Shown piece after piece: positions 17,308 through 25,470 of a stretch of 64,000 nucleotides of DNA. The notes under the pieces were generated by a model. The model had not been told where the DNA came from and searched no databases. It saw only the letters and a list, made by a program, of their open reading frames with translations. The DNA comes from Flagellimonas myxillae (GTDB lineage: Bacteria > Bacteroidota > Bacteroidia > Flavobacteriales > Flavobacteriaceae). A program made the position numbers and the translations under genes. How positions within the stretch are numbered: position 1 is the first letter of the stretch; the number at the start of each line of letters is the position of its first letter. The stretch is from contig NZ_JAMFLY010000001.1 of NCBI RefSeq assembly GCF_023502235.1, positions 186,001 through 250,000 of the forward strand, read 5' to 3'.

Positions 17308-18063
17308 CTAGCGAAGCTCAATTTTCTTGAAAAACGAGACCAATTCTTTAGGGGCCGACCATTGGGGGTTGTGGTCCGCTTCCATTTGAAGCATGGACCA
17401 GCCCATTTCACGGGCGCGTGATGCGTGGAAGGCAAAATCATCTGTTTCGGGATCCATGCCCTTACCTACGGTAAGAATGTAGAATGAGGGAATTTTGAGC
17501 CTTTCCGGGTTTTTTAAGGAGATGTTATCGGTCCAAGTCTTGTAAGGATGGGGAACATCCTTTGGAGGTGCCTTGCCCTCAGGAACCCAAGGGGCAACAA
17601 CATGTCCGTCCTTGATTTCATAGTCCATTCCATCGCCAGCAAACAAGGTGACGACGTTCTCCCCATCATTGGGAACCATGGCATCCAAATACACCATTTT
17701 AGCTATTCTCTCAGGAATGCTATCCGCTACCCCGGTGATAACCATTCCACCGTAACTATGGCCCACCAAAATCACATTTTGAAGTTCCTCGTAGAGAATC
17801 ATATTTACCACATCCATAATATGGGTGTCCAAACCTACATGGGTACTGGCCAAATGCACCCGTTCCCCTTGCCCGGTAAGGGAAGGGCGATAGACGAGGT
17901 TTCCTGTGGCAGTAAGTAGGGAATCTACTTCCTTAAATGCCCAAGAACCGCCCCAAGCTCCGTGGACAATCACATAGGTGGGTTTTGGGTTTGTCTGGGA
18001 ATGTAGAGGATTTAAGGAGATAAAACTGAAGGCTAAAATCCAGGTCAGGCTAAATATTTTCAT
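17308..18063 (-). CDS. Secreted alpha/beta-fold hydrolase
   Basis: A 251-residue hydrolase with a signal peptide (MKIFSLTWILAFSFISLNPLHSQ). The oxyanion region is VIVHGAWGGSWAF, the nucleophile elbow is VGHSYGG, a catalytic Asp is probably in ILTVGKGMDPETDD, and the catalytic His in MEADHNPQWS. This is the arrangement of EstC/SABP2-like esterases (the HNL-esterase branch). It acts in the periplasm or outside; the ester substrate is unknown. It is convergent to nothing nearby and lies downstream of the LacI regulator on the same strand, 94 bp away. Confidence 0.9.
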   Translation of the reverse strand: MKIFSLTWILAFSFISLNPLHSQTNPKPTYVIVHGAWGGSWAFKEVDSLLTATGNLVYRPSLTGQGERVHLASTHVGLDTHIMDVVNMILYEELQNVILVGHSYGGMVITGVADSIPERIAKMVYLDAMVPNDGENVVTLFAGDGMDYEIKDGHVVAPWVPEGKAPPKDVPHPYKTWTDNISLKNPERLKIPSFYILTVGKGMDPETDDFAFHASRAREMGWSMLQMEADHNPQWSAPKELVSFFKKIELR

Positions 18064-18157
18064 GGAGCGTGTGGATTGAGGTCATGGTCTTCTGGAACAT
18101 CCAAAATTCCTATTCGGTTGAGGTTTAAAGATAAGGGAAAGCATTTAGGTATTTTTC

Positions 18158-19183
18158 CTAATTGAAGCTGTTTGCGGTGGATTCCCGGATAATCAATTGG
18201 TGTCTCAAACTGATGGCGTTGGTTGGGTGTAAATCAATATTGCCATTGAGGTGATTGATTGCCCCTTGGGCCGCCAATACCCCCATTTGGTATCCAGGAT
18301 AGTCAATGGTGCTCAACGATGGGGTTATCAATTCACAAATGGGGTCGTTGTTAAATCCAATGACCTTAATGTCCTTTGGAATGTCAAATCCCGCTTTTTG
18401 TAGTTCTTTGATGCAGCTTGCGGCAAATCGGTCGTTGGAGACGAAAATGCCATCAAAGGAAACATCGGTCTGTTTTAAGAAATCCACTAATTCGTTCACA
18501 TTTTTGGGGTCAAGATCGCTTTCCCAAACATTCGCTTTTGAGTACTTTATTCCGGATTCGGCCAGGGCGGTCTTAAATCCACTAAGCCGATCTGCGTAAA
18601 CACTCCGATTTAAATGACCGGAAATATGAAGAAGGTTCCGGCAACCTTGTGCAATCAAATGTTTGGTCGCGTCATAGCCGGCCTTTCGATTGTCAATAAC
18701 GATAGTGGCACAATCATCCAAAGAAAATACACGGTCCACAAACAACACAGGGACACCAGCACTGATATAATTGGTGAAATGCTCGTAGCTGCTCGTGTCG
18801 TAGGCCAAAGAAACAATTAAGGCATCCACACCACTTTGAAATAGTGCCTGGGCATTCATTTTTTCCTTTTCCATGGACTCCAAGGATTGACTAATAATCA
18901 GATTGTACCCTGCCTCATTGGCCACTTTTTCAACCCCTGCCAACATGGTGGACATAAAAGCAGAATCCAATTTGGGCACGATAACCCCAATGGTATTGGA
19001 TTTCTGTTTGCTGAGGTTCACCGCAAACTTGTTCACCTTGTATCCTGCATTCCTTGCTGCGGTAAGCACCTTGGTCTTGGTCTTAAGGCTGATGGAAGGA
19101 TGGTTGTTCAGCGATCTGCTGACCGTTGCCGGGGAGACTTCGAGTTGTTCCGCTAAATCGTATATAGTTATTTTTTTACCCAT
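18158..19183 (-). CDS. LacI family transcriptional regulator (likely hexuronate operon repressor)
   Basis: A 341-residue regulator. Residues 3-25 are the LacI helix-turn-helix (ITIYDLAEQLEVSPATVSRSL), followed by the hinge helix (NKFAVNLSKQKSNTIGVIVP) and a periplasmic-binding-protein-like effector domain (residues 62-335). Its likely target is the operator GCAATCGGTTGC at 20569-20580 that covers the -33 element of the DUF6807/UxuA operon. An ATCGGTTG match near its own start codon (19185-19192) could allow autoregulation. The effector is unknown; a uronate or its derivative is plausible from the target operon. Confidence 0.95.
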   Translation of the reverse strand: MGKKITIYDLAEQLEVSPATVSRSLNNHPSISLKTKTKVLTAARNAGYKVNKFAVNLSKQKSNTIGVIVPKLDSAFMSTMLAGVEKVANEAGYNLIISQSLESMEKEKMNAQALFQSGVDALIVSLAYDTSSYEHFTNYISAGVPVLFVDRVFSLDDCATIVIDNRKAGYDATKHLIAQGCRNLLHISGHLNRSVYADRLSGFKTALAESGIKYSKANVWESDLDPKNVNELVDFLKQTDVSFDGIFVSNDRFAASCIKELQKAGFDIPKDIKVIGFNNDPICELITPSLSTIDYPGYQMGVLAAQGAINHLNGNIDLHPTNAISLRHQLIIRESTANSFN

Positions 19184-19298
19184 GATCGGTTGTGCTGACC
19201 GCTAGTAATTATATATCCAGTTAATTATAATTTGTCATAAACATCACACTTTTCAATTCAATTTTTGAATGAGAGAAAGCAAGAACGCTTTGCTGCAG

Positions 19299-19361
19299 GA
19301 ACCAAGAATAAAGTCGAATCATTGACTTGGCTCTAGGCTCTTGGTTCAAATGATTTTTTTT
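19299..19361 (+). terminator. Terminator-like hairpin with T-run, no upstream plus-strand gene
   Basis: GAACCAAGA (19299-19307) pairs perfectly with TCTTGGTTC (19339-19347). An inner AAGTC/GACTT stem adds a second arm. A run of eight T follows at 19354-19361. The structure terminates plus-strand transcription, but there is no plus-strand gene upstream, only the region divergent from lacI. A small RNA ending here is possible; alternatively the stem belongs to the 3' end of the thuA transcript on the other strand. Confidence 0.4.
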
Positions 19362-19443
19362 TGACATTTTATCCTGTTTCAGCTATACTCAATAATATAA
19401 AGAACTCCCCCCGCAGGGTGAAGTTTCGAATCCTACCTTCATT

Positions 19444-20373
19444 TCAATATTTTTTCATAGGCGAATCGTCGCATTCCAAGTTGCCGGCCACATAGTTGAG
19501 TCCATTTAAAAAGAACTTCAACAAGGCTGAATTTTCCATGCTTTGTGCACTATGCGAAGGAGAGGAATAAAAGACCTTGCCCTTGCCATATCGCTTTATC
19601 CACGATACATATTTGATGTTGTCCGGAACTTCCTTTTTGAGCCCCTCAAGCTTGTTTGCTTCCAAATAGAGTAGGGGTTTAAAATTGTAATCAAAATAGG
19701 CGTTCTTAAAAAAATAGGGTTCATCCTGATGGACAAATCCCGTGGATTCAAAACTCTGGACCAAGGGGTGTGTTGGGTCCGCCAACTTTACATGGATCTC
19801 TTGATGTTTTGGATGATAATCAAAACTACCTCCGACCATTTCTCCATAAGCTTTGGAATTGTTCTGCATTACAATGGAACCGTGTAAAACCATCAGGCCA
19901 TGTCCTTTTTTCACGTATTTAACGAGATTCTTTTCCAGCTGCTTTGCCTTTTTGGCCCTGTCCTCCTCGCTCATGGTATTGTTTACTTCAAGGGCATCCC
20001 AGAACAAATCCCTCCTTGGGCCGACAGAGCAATTATTGTTCAAAACAATAGCGTCGAATTTCCTTAAATGCCTTTTTTCAAAGACAGAGATGTCCTTGGA
20101 AGTCATGACGGTAAAGTCTCCGGACTTTTCGGCAATCAGCTTGACCACGGCCTCGGTATGTGGAATGGTCCAATGTTCAAAACCTGTATGCAGCGAAAAA
20201 ATTAGGATGTGCTGTTTGTCGCTACTTGGAGTATCCGATGGCTCGGGAGCTATGGCCCCAATTTTGGATAGCCATTCCTCGGACAGTTCAAAAGGCTTGA
20301 TATCCTGGGCGCTAACATCAAGCGTTAGTAAAAACATCACGGGAACTAGGATTTTGATGGCGTTTTTTTTCAT
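19444..20373 (-). CDS. ThuA domain-containing secreted protein
   Basis: A 309-residue protein with a signal peptide (MKKNAIKILVPVMFLLTLDVSAQ). The mature part is a ThuA-like domain (class I glutamine amidotransferase-like fold): ILIFSLHTGFEHWTIPHTEAV, DAIVLNNNC, GHGLMVLHGS, and a terminal GKGKVFYSSPSHSAQSM. ThuA-domain proteins occur in trehalose and other sugar-catabolic loci and are often paired with Gfo/Idh/MocA oxidoreductases, which are present in the divergent operon here. Role in hydrolysis or rearrangement of modified sugars is inferred. It shares the intergenic control region 20374-20695 with the divergent operon. Confidence 0.9.
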   Translation of the reverse strand: MKKNAIKILVPVMFLLTLDVSAQDIKPFELSEEWLSKIGAIAPEPSDTPSSDKQHILIFSLHTGFEHWTIPHTEAVVKLIAEKSGDFTVMTSKDISVFEKRHLRKFDAIVLNNNCSVGPRRDLFWDALEVNNTMSEEDRAKKAKQLEKNLVKYVKKGHGLMVLHGSIVMQNNSKAYGEMVGGSFDYHPKHQEIHVKLADPTHPLVQSFESTGFVHQDEPYFFKNAYFDYNFKPLLYLEANKLEGLKKEVPDNIKYVSWIKRYGKGKVFYSSPSHSAQSMENSALLKFFLNGLNYVAGNLECDDSPMKKY

Positions 20374-20567
20374 GGGTATGGTGCTACTAAGTCTTGGGTC
20401 CAGCTTTAAAATTTATAAGGATGCGCTAAGGAATCAAAGACGAAAATTTATGCAACAAGTTTAATGATAAAATTCAAATAGCGTCTAAATTTTAGAAAAT
20501 AAATCGATTACTTAACCATAAATCTACAAAAATGCCTGTTTTTGTTCCTTGTTTAGTTAAAATTTAA

Positions 20568-20581
20568 TGCAATCGGTTGCG
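20568..20581. promoter_or_regulatory. LacI-type operator of the hexuronate operon
   Basis: GCAATCGGTTGC (20569-20580) is an inverted repeat with GCAA/TTGC arms around a central CG, the hallmark of LacI-family operators. It covers the TTG of the -33 element, so binding would block the operon promoter. The divergent intergenic region (20374-20695, 322 bp) otherwise holds only A/T-rich sequence and the promoter. Confidence 0.7.
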
Positions 20582-20607
20582 TAATATATTGCATTTGGTT
20601 AGATTTG
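20577..20607 (+). promoter_or_regulatory. Promoter of the hexuronate operon (TTG-N20-TAGATTTG)
   Basis: -33 TTG at 20577-20579, a 20-bp spacer and a perfect -7 TAGATTTG at 20600-20607. This matches the two-part Bacteroidetes promoter. The leader to the ATG at 20696 is about 80 nt. Confidence 0.7.
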
Positions 20608-20695
20608 ATTTCGAGTTATTAAATTGAGTTTTGTCAACTTAAATTGTGCAATTGAAATTAGTTTTAACTAAATTATTTTGCCCAAACCCAACCTC

Positions 20696-21922
20696 ATGAA
20701 ATCTGTATTTTTCTTTCTGATTATTTTACTTCTTAGCTCCTGCCAGGAAAATGGAATAGTTGGATTTGAGGTTGGAAAGGATGGCTTTGAAGGCCCCGTT
20801 GCTGTAGATTTGGAACCATGGGGTTTGAGCCCGGAGGAAATTATATTGACCAAAGAGGAAAATGATGGAGTGATTGAGGTGCCTTTTCAGCAAGATTCCG
20901 AAGCTTCAGGAAAAATATGGTTTCTCCATACTGCTTCTGGGAGTACAAGATATTCCCTCGACACAAAAAAGGCTGTTGGCGACCCAACAGCGACTGTGGA
21001 CTATGAATTGGATGGGGAAATTTTACAGTTGCGTTTGCAAGGCAATCCTGTTGTTTCGTATCGTCATAAAACAAAATATCCACCCAAAGGCGTAGACTCC
21101 ATCTTCCGGAAATCGGGTTATGTGCATCCGTTGATGACTCCTAAAGGAGATACCCTAACTAGGATTCAACCCCCGGACCACTATCACCATTATGGCATTT
21201 GGGGTCCATGGACAAGAACCAGGATTGGGGAGAGGTCCGTGGATTTTTGGAATTTGGGCGAAGGACAAGGTACCGTCACCTTCAAGGAATTTGGGCCAAT
21301 GGTTTCCGGAAAGGTGTTTACTTCTTTTACGGCACATCAGGAACATTTGGACCTTGGTGCAGGCAAGCAAAACAGCATTGCCTTAAATGAAACTATTGAA
21401 TTGCGACTTTGGAATTCATCACATCCCGATAGATACCTATTGGATTATACGTCCAACTTTAGTTCTCCCTTGGAATCCGGGATACTCCTCGAGGCCTATC
21501 GCTATGGCGGCGGACTTGGAATGCGCTTTACCGAACGATGGGATAAAGACAATTGTAAGGTTCTTACTTCAGAAGGGAAAGATCGTTTTAATGCCGATGG
21601 TTCAAACGCCCGTTGGTGCATGGTCAGCGGTGAGTCCTCGGATGGGAAGGGAACCAATGGAATCTTGTTTTTAAGCCACCCGCAAAATCGAATGCACCCA
21701 GAACCTATGAGAATATGGCCCGTGGACTCCAATGGAGGTAGGGGAGACATGTTTTTTGAGTTTTGTCCGATCCGGCACGAGCCATGGCAAATAGCATCAG
21801 GGAAAAATTATCAACTCACTTACAGGATGGTAGTGTTTGAGGGCGAGCTTACCGCGGCCGAAGCGGAAGCGTATTGGCAAGTGTTTGCGAAACTACCACA
21901 GATTATCAAATTAAAAGACTAA
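20696..21922 (+). CDS. DUF6807 (PmoA-like) family lipoprotein
   Basis: A 408-residue protein; start at the ATG at 20696 rather than the upstream TTG, giving the lipoprotein signal MKSVFFFLIILLLSSC. The mature part has the family motifs GYVHPLMTPKGDTLT, DHYHHYGIWGPWT with its His cluster, a central FTERWDKDN, and the C-terminal HPEPMRIWP and GDMFFEFCPI. The family is often mis-annotated as methane oxygenase PmoA; it is in fact a carbohydrate-locus protein with beta-sandwich fold and unknown reaction. It is the first gene of a LacI-controlled operon with two oxidoreductases and UxuA. Confidence 0.88.
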   Translation: MKSVFFFLIILLLSSCQENGIVGFEVGKDGFEGPVAVDLEPWGLSPEEIILTKEENDGVIEVPFQQDSEASGKIWFLHTASGSTRYSLDTKKAVGDPTATVDYELDGEILQLRLQGNPVVSYRHKTKYPPKGVDSIFRKSGYVHPLMTPKGDTLTRIQPPDHYHHYGIWGPWTRTRIGERSVDFWNLGEGQGTVTFKEFGPMVSGKVFTSFTAHQEHLDLGAGKQNSIALNETIELRLWNSSHPDRYLLDYTSNFSSPLESGILLEAYRYGGGLGMRFTERWDKDNCKVLTSEGKDRFNADGSNARWCMVSGESSDGKGTNGILFLSHPQNRMHPEPMRIWPVDSNGGRGDMFFEFCPIRHEPWQIASGKNYQLTYRMVVFEGELTAAEAEAYWQVFAKLPQIIKLKD

Positions 21923-21934
21923 AATAACCAGACA

Positions 21935-23311
21935 ATGCAAAGAAGAAAGTTCATTAACAAATCTGCACTGGGAACCGCCGCGCTGGTCGGTTTTCCAAGT
22001 ATAGTCCCGGCCCATGTTTTAGGGAAAGACGCACCGAGCAATAAAATCAATATTGGACAGATAGGTTGTGGCCGAATAGCCCGCAGCCATGATATTCACG
22101 ATACCATTAGATTTGATCAAACCAGGTTTATAGGGGTGTGCGATGTGGACTCCAAGAGGGCCAGGGATGCTAAGGTTCTTGTGGATACCTACTACAAGGA
22201 AAAAACCGGAAAAGACAAATATGTCAATGCCAAGATTTATGAGGACTATAGGGAAATGCTCCTGAACAAGGATATAGATGCCGTGGTGATCAGTACTCCT
22301 GACCATTGGCATTCCCAACCTGCAATGGAAGCCGCTTTGGCTGGAAAGGATATATATCTACAGAAACCTACTTCTTTGACTGTGAAAGAGGGGCAGCAGC
22401 TACGCGAAGCTGTCCAAAAGAAAAAAGTAATCTTGCAGGTTGGGACCCAGCAGCGCGCAATGGAACAATTCCGCATTGCTGCAGAATTGGTGAGAAACGG
22501 TCGAATTGGAAAATTGCATACGGTTAAAATTGGACTCCCGGGGGATCCATCCGGACCAGAAGTTCCTGAAATGCCGATTCCCGCTAATTTAAATTTTGAT
22601 ATGTGGTTGGGATCCACCCCAAAGGTGGCCTATACGGAAACTGGGGTTCATCCCCAGCACGATTATAGTAGGCCGGGCTGGTTACGTATCCGAAACTATG
22701 GCGCCGGAATGATCACGGGATGGGGTCAACATCACTACGATTCGGCTGCTTGGGGGATGGACACGGAACTTTCAGGACCAACTTCAGTAGAGGCCATTGC
22801 CGAATTCCCGAAATCCGGACTGTGGAACGTGCATGGGGACTTCCTTGTAAAGCAGGAATACCAAAACGGTATAACCGTTTACACCAGTGGCGGGTACACC
22901 AACGGAATCCGATATGAAGGTAGTGAGGGGTGGATTTTTGTGTCCAGAGGAAACTATAGTGCCTCGGCATCCGATCCGGTTTCCAAAAAACAGAGCAACA
23001 AAGCACTGGCAGCTTCCAACCCAGACATCCTTACATCCGAAATAGGGGAAAATGAAACCCATCTTTATAAAATTGCCGATCAACATGGGAATTGGTTGGA
23101 CTGTATCAAAAGCAGAAAAGCCCCAATCTCCCCAATTGAGTCAGGGCACAAGGCATGTGTGGTTTGTTTGATCAGTGATATCGCCATGCAATTGCCCAGA
23201 AAATTGGAGTGGGACAATGACAAGGAGGAGTTTATCAATGATGATGAGGCCAACGCCATGTTAAAACGACCACAACGCCATCCGTATGGAACCGATTATG
23301 TAAAGGGCTAA
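21935..23311 (+). CDS. Gfo/Idh/MocA family oxidoreductase, exported
   Basis: A 458-residue NAD(P)-dependent oxidoreductase. The N-terminus MQRRKFINKSALGTAALVG resembles a Tat-type signal (R-R-K-F), typical for exported Gfo/Idh/MocA proteins of Bacteroidota. The Rossmann motif is IGQIGCGRIARSHD, the catalytic loop is STPDHWHSQPAMEAALAGKDIYLQKP (family EKP becomes QKP here), and the C-terminal domain carries WLDCIKSRKAPISPIESGHKA. Such enzymes oxidise sugar hydroxyls with a tightly bound cofactor. It lies 12 bp after the DUF6807 gene and belongs to the same operon. Confidence 0.92.
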   Translation: MQRRKFINKSALGTAALVGFPSIVPAHVLGKDAPSNKINIGQIGCGRIARSHDIHDTIRFDQTRFIGVCDVDSKRARDAKVLVDTYYKEKTGKDKYVNAKIYEDYREMLLNKDIDAVVISTPDHWHSQPAMEAALAGKDIYLQKPTSLTVKEGQQLREAVQKKKVILQVGTQQRAMEQFRIAAELVRNGRIGKLHTVKIGLPGDPSGPEVPEMPIPANLNFDMWLGSTPKVAYTETGVHPQHDYSRPGWLRIRNYGAGMITGWGQHHYDSAAWGMDTELSGPTSVEAIAEFPKSGLWNVHGDFLVKQEYQNGITVYTSGGYTNGIRYEGSEGWIFVSRGNYSASASDPVSKKQSNKALAASNPDILTSEIGENETHLYKIADQHGNWLDCIKSRKAPISPIESGHKACVVCLISDIAMQLPRKLEWDNDKEEFINDDEANAMLKRPQRHPYGTDYVKG

Positions 23312-23422
23312 TGCCATTAGTAAAGGCACCAGTTTCCTTAGTCCCCAATTTTACCTACTCACCTATTTTGGAAGCCCCTTTTATGAGTACTGTGTGTATG
23401 GCAATATCAAAACGCATTTTGT

Positions 23423-24241
23423 ATGGATGAACTATTCGATTTAAAGGGCAGATATTATCTGCTTTCTGGAGCTACAGGAATTCTTGGGGGGTCTATAGCT
23501 ACCTATTTGGTTAGGCAAGGAGCACATGTAATTCTATTGGGCAGGTCCACCCAAAAATTGGCCGCTAAGCAAAAGGAATTGGATGAAATCCAACAGGGTA
23601 GGACCCACACTTTTGTACTCGATTTGATGAATGCCCAAGAATTGCATCAGCTGAAGGATACCATAAACAATAGGTTTGAAAAGTTGGATGGCCTGATAAA
23701 TTTGGCTGGGGGCAATATTCCCGGAGCAACCCTTAAACCGGGACAGACTATTTATGATATTCAAATTGACCATACCCGTGAGGTGGTGGATTTAAATCTA
23801 TTTGGAACGGTTACACCCACCCTGGTTTTAAGCGAAATCATGGCAAATGCCGGTTTTGGTTCCATCATCAACATTTCTTCCATGGCCGCCAAACAGAGTA
23901 TTTCAAGGGTCTTGGGGTATTCCATGGCCAAGGCTGGCGTGGATGCCTTTACCAAGTGGATGGCCAATGAACTTGCGTCCAAATTCAGTGATAAAATCAG
24001 GGTTAACGCCATTGCCCCAGGATTTTTTATTGGCAATCAGAACAGGGCAATTTTAACCAACGAAGATGGGTCTTACACCGAAAGAGGTCAAAAAGTAATT
24101 GCAAATACCCCCATGGCACGGTTTGGCGATGCTTCCGAGCTCAATGGAATGGTCCATTACCTGTTAAGCGATGCATCCAGTTTTGTAACGGGCTCCATTT
24201 TTGAAGTGGATGGTGGTTTTAGTTCATTTTCTGGAGTTTAG
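23423..24241 (+). CDS. SDR family oxidoreductase, fructuronate/mannonate reductase-like
   Basis: A 272-residue cytosolic short-chain dehydrogenase. The nucleotide-binding motif is SGATGILGGSIA, the NLAGGN motif is N-A-G equivalent, the catalytic Ser is in INISSMAA, the Tyr-Lys pair in YSMAK, and APGFFIGNQNR follows. In Bacteroidota, SDRs of this length immediately before uxuA serve as D-mannonate oxidoreductase, reducing D-fructuronate to D-mannonate. Here it is 3 bp before uxuA, which supports that role. Cofactor specificity is not certain. Confidence 0.85.
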   Translation: MDELFDLKGRYYLLSGATGILGGSIATYLVRQGAHVILLGRSTQKLAAKQKELDEIQQGRTHTFVLDLMNAQELHQLKDTINNRFEKLDGLINLAGGNIPGATLKPGQTIYDIQIDHTREVVDLNLFGTVTPTLVLSEIMANAGFGSIINISSMAAKQSISRVLGYSMAKAGVDAFTKWMANELASKFSDKIRVNAIAPGFFIGNQNRAILTNEDGSYTERGQKVIANTPMARFGDASELNGMVHYLLSDASSFVTGSIFEVDGGFSSFSGV

Positions 24242-24244
24242 CCA

Positions 24245-25426
24245 ATGAAATACCTTAAAAAAACATTCAGATGGTTTGGCCCTTCTTTTGGCGTTTCCCT
24301 AAGGGAGATTCAACAATTGAATGTTGATGGTATTGTAGCCGCTTGCGGAAAAATTCCTATTGGAGAAGTTTGGCCATCGGATAGTATCAAAGCCCTCAAA
24401 ACGGAAATTGAGGCGCACGGATTGGAATGGTCGGTGGTTGAGAGTGTCAATGTCCACAATGCCATTAAATATGGTTTGCCGGAACGGGACCGATATATTG
24501 AAAATTATATACAAACCCTCCGGAATTTGGCAGCCGAGGGAATCTTTGTGGTATGCTATAATTTTATGCCCTTGATCGATTGGACAAGGACCAACCTCCA
24601 TTTCCAACTTCCTTCCGGAGCCATTAGTCTTCTTTTTGATCCGGTCGCTATCACTGCTTTTGACCGCTATATTTTAAAAAGGGAAAAGGCGAATTCCATG
24701 TATTCGGATTTAGAAACAAATCAAGCAAAAGCCTATTTCCAGGACTTGGGCAAAGAAGGCCAAAAGGCTTTGGAACAGTCCATTTTGGCTGGGATGCCAG
24801 GCTCGAAGGACCCCATTGCGCTTAATGAATTTAAAATCAACCTGGATCGTGTAAGCGAGATGAACAAAACTGAGTTGCGGAATAACCTTGTATATTTCCT
24901 CAAAGCCGTTGTTCCCGAGGCGGAGAAACTGGGAGTCAAGTTGGCCATTCACCCCGACGACCCTCCATTTCCCGTGTTTGGAATTCCCCGAATTGCTGCT
25001 ACCTACGAGGATTTACAATTTGTGTTTGACAGTTGTCCGTCTCCTAGTAATGGGCTAACATTCTGTTCGGGTTCTCTAGGGGCAACCAAGGCTAACGACC
25101 TGAACAAGATAATTCGGGATTTTGGGGCCAAAATCCATTTTATCCATCTAAGAAATGTGCAGCGGGATGCCCATGGTGGATTCTATGAAGCTTCCCACCT
25201 CGATGGTTCGGTTGATATGGCAAGCGTGATGAAGGAAATTGTGGGGGAACAACAACGGAGAAGTACAATTGGAGGTGTAGTTGACATCCCGATGAGGCCG
25301 GACCACGGTCATTTGATACTCGATGACAAGCACAGGGAACAGGAATTTTATCCGGGTTACTCACTAATAGGGCGGGCCATGGGAATGGCGGAGTTGAAAG
25401 GTTTGGAAATGGGAATAAGAAGTTGA
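24245..25426 (+). CDS. uxuA: Mannonate dehydratase UxuA
   Basis: A 393-residue enzyme that dehydrates D-mannonate to 2-keto-3-deoxygluconate in hexuronate catabolism. The TIM-barrel signature segments are clear: FRWFGPSFGVSLREIQQ, the ESVNVHNAIKYGLPERDRYIENY motif, NFMPLIDWTRT, LAIHPDDPPFPVFG, and HFIHLRNVQ with metal ligands (His, Cys, His, Asp) and MRPDHGH near the C-terminus. Length fits the family. It follows the SDR by 3 bp. With the SDR it converts fructuronate to 2-keto-3-deoxygluconate; later steps are not encoded here. Confidence 0.97.
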   Translation: MKYLKKTFRWFGPSFGVSLREIQQLNVDGIVAACGKIPIGEVWPSDSIKALKTEIEAHGLEWSVVESVNVHNAIKYGLPERDRYIENYIQTLRNLAAEGIFVVCYNFMPLIDWTRTNLHFQLPSGAISLLFDPVAITAFDRYILKREKANSMYSDLETNQAKAYFQDLGKEGQKALEQSILAGMPGSKDPIALNEFKINLDRVSEMNKTELRNNLVYFLKAVVPEAEKLGVKLAIHPDDPPFPVFGIPRIAATYEDLQFVFDSCPSPSNGLTFCSGSLGATKANDLNKIIRDFGAKIHFIHLRNVQRDAHGGFYEASHLDGSVDMASVMKEIVGEQQRRSTIGGVVDIPMRPDHGHLILDDKHREQEFYPGYSLIGRAMGMAELKGLEMGIRS

Positions 25427-25470
25427 CTCGAAACGACGACGAATTAATAATTAAAAGATAAACCGAAATC

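Noticed and set aside
19413..19440. A T-loop-like stretch GTTTCGAATCC next to the thuA stop, suggesting a tRNA remnant or attachment site.
   Set aside because: The flanking stems do not pair as a T-arm (two mismatches in five), no acceptor, D or anticodon arm is present, and no integrase gene is nearby.
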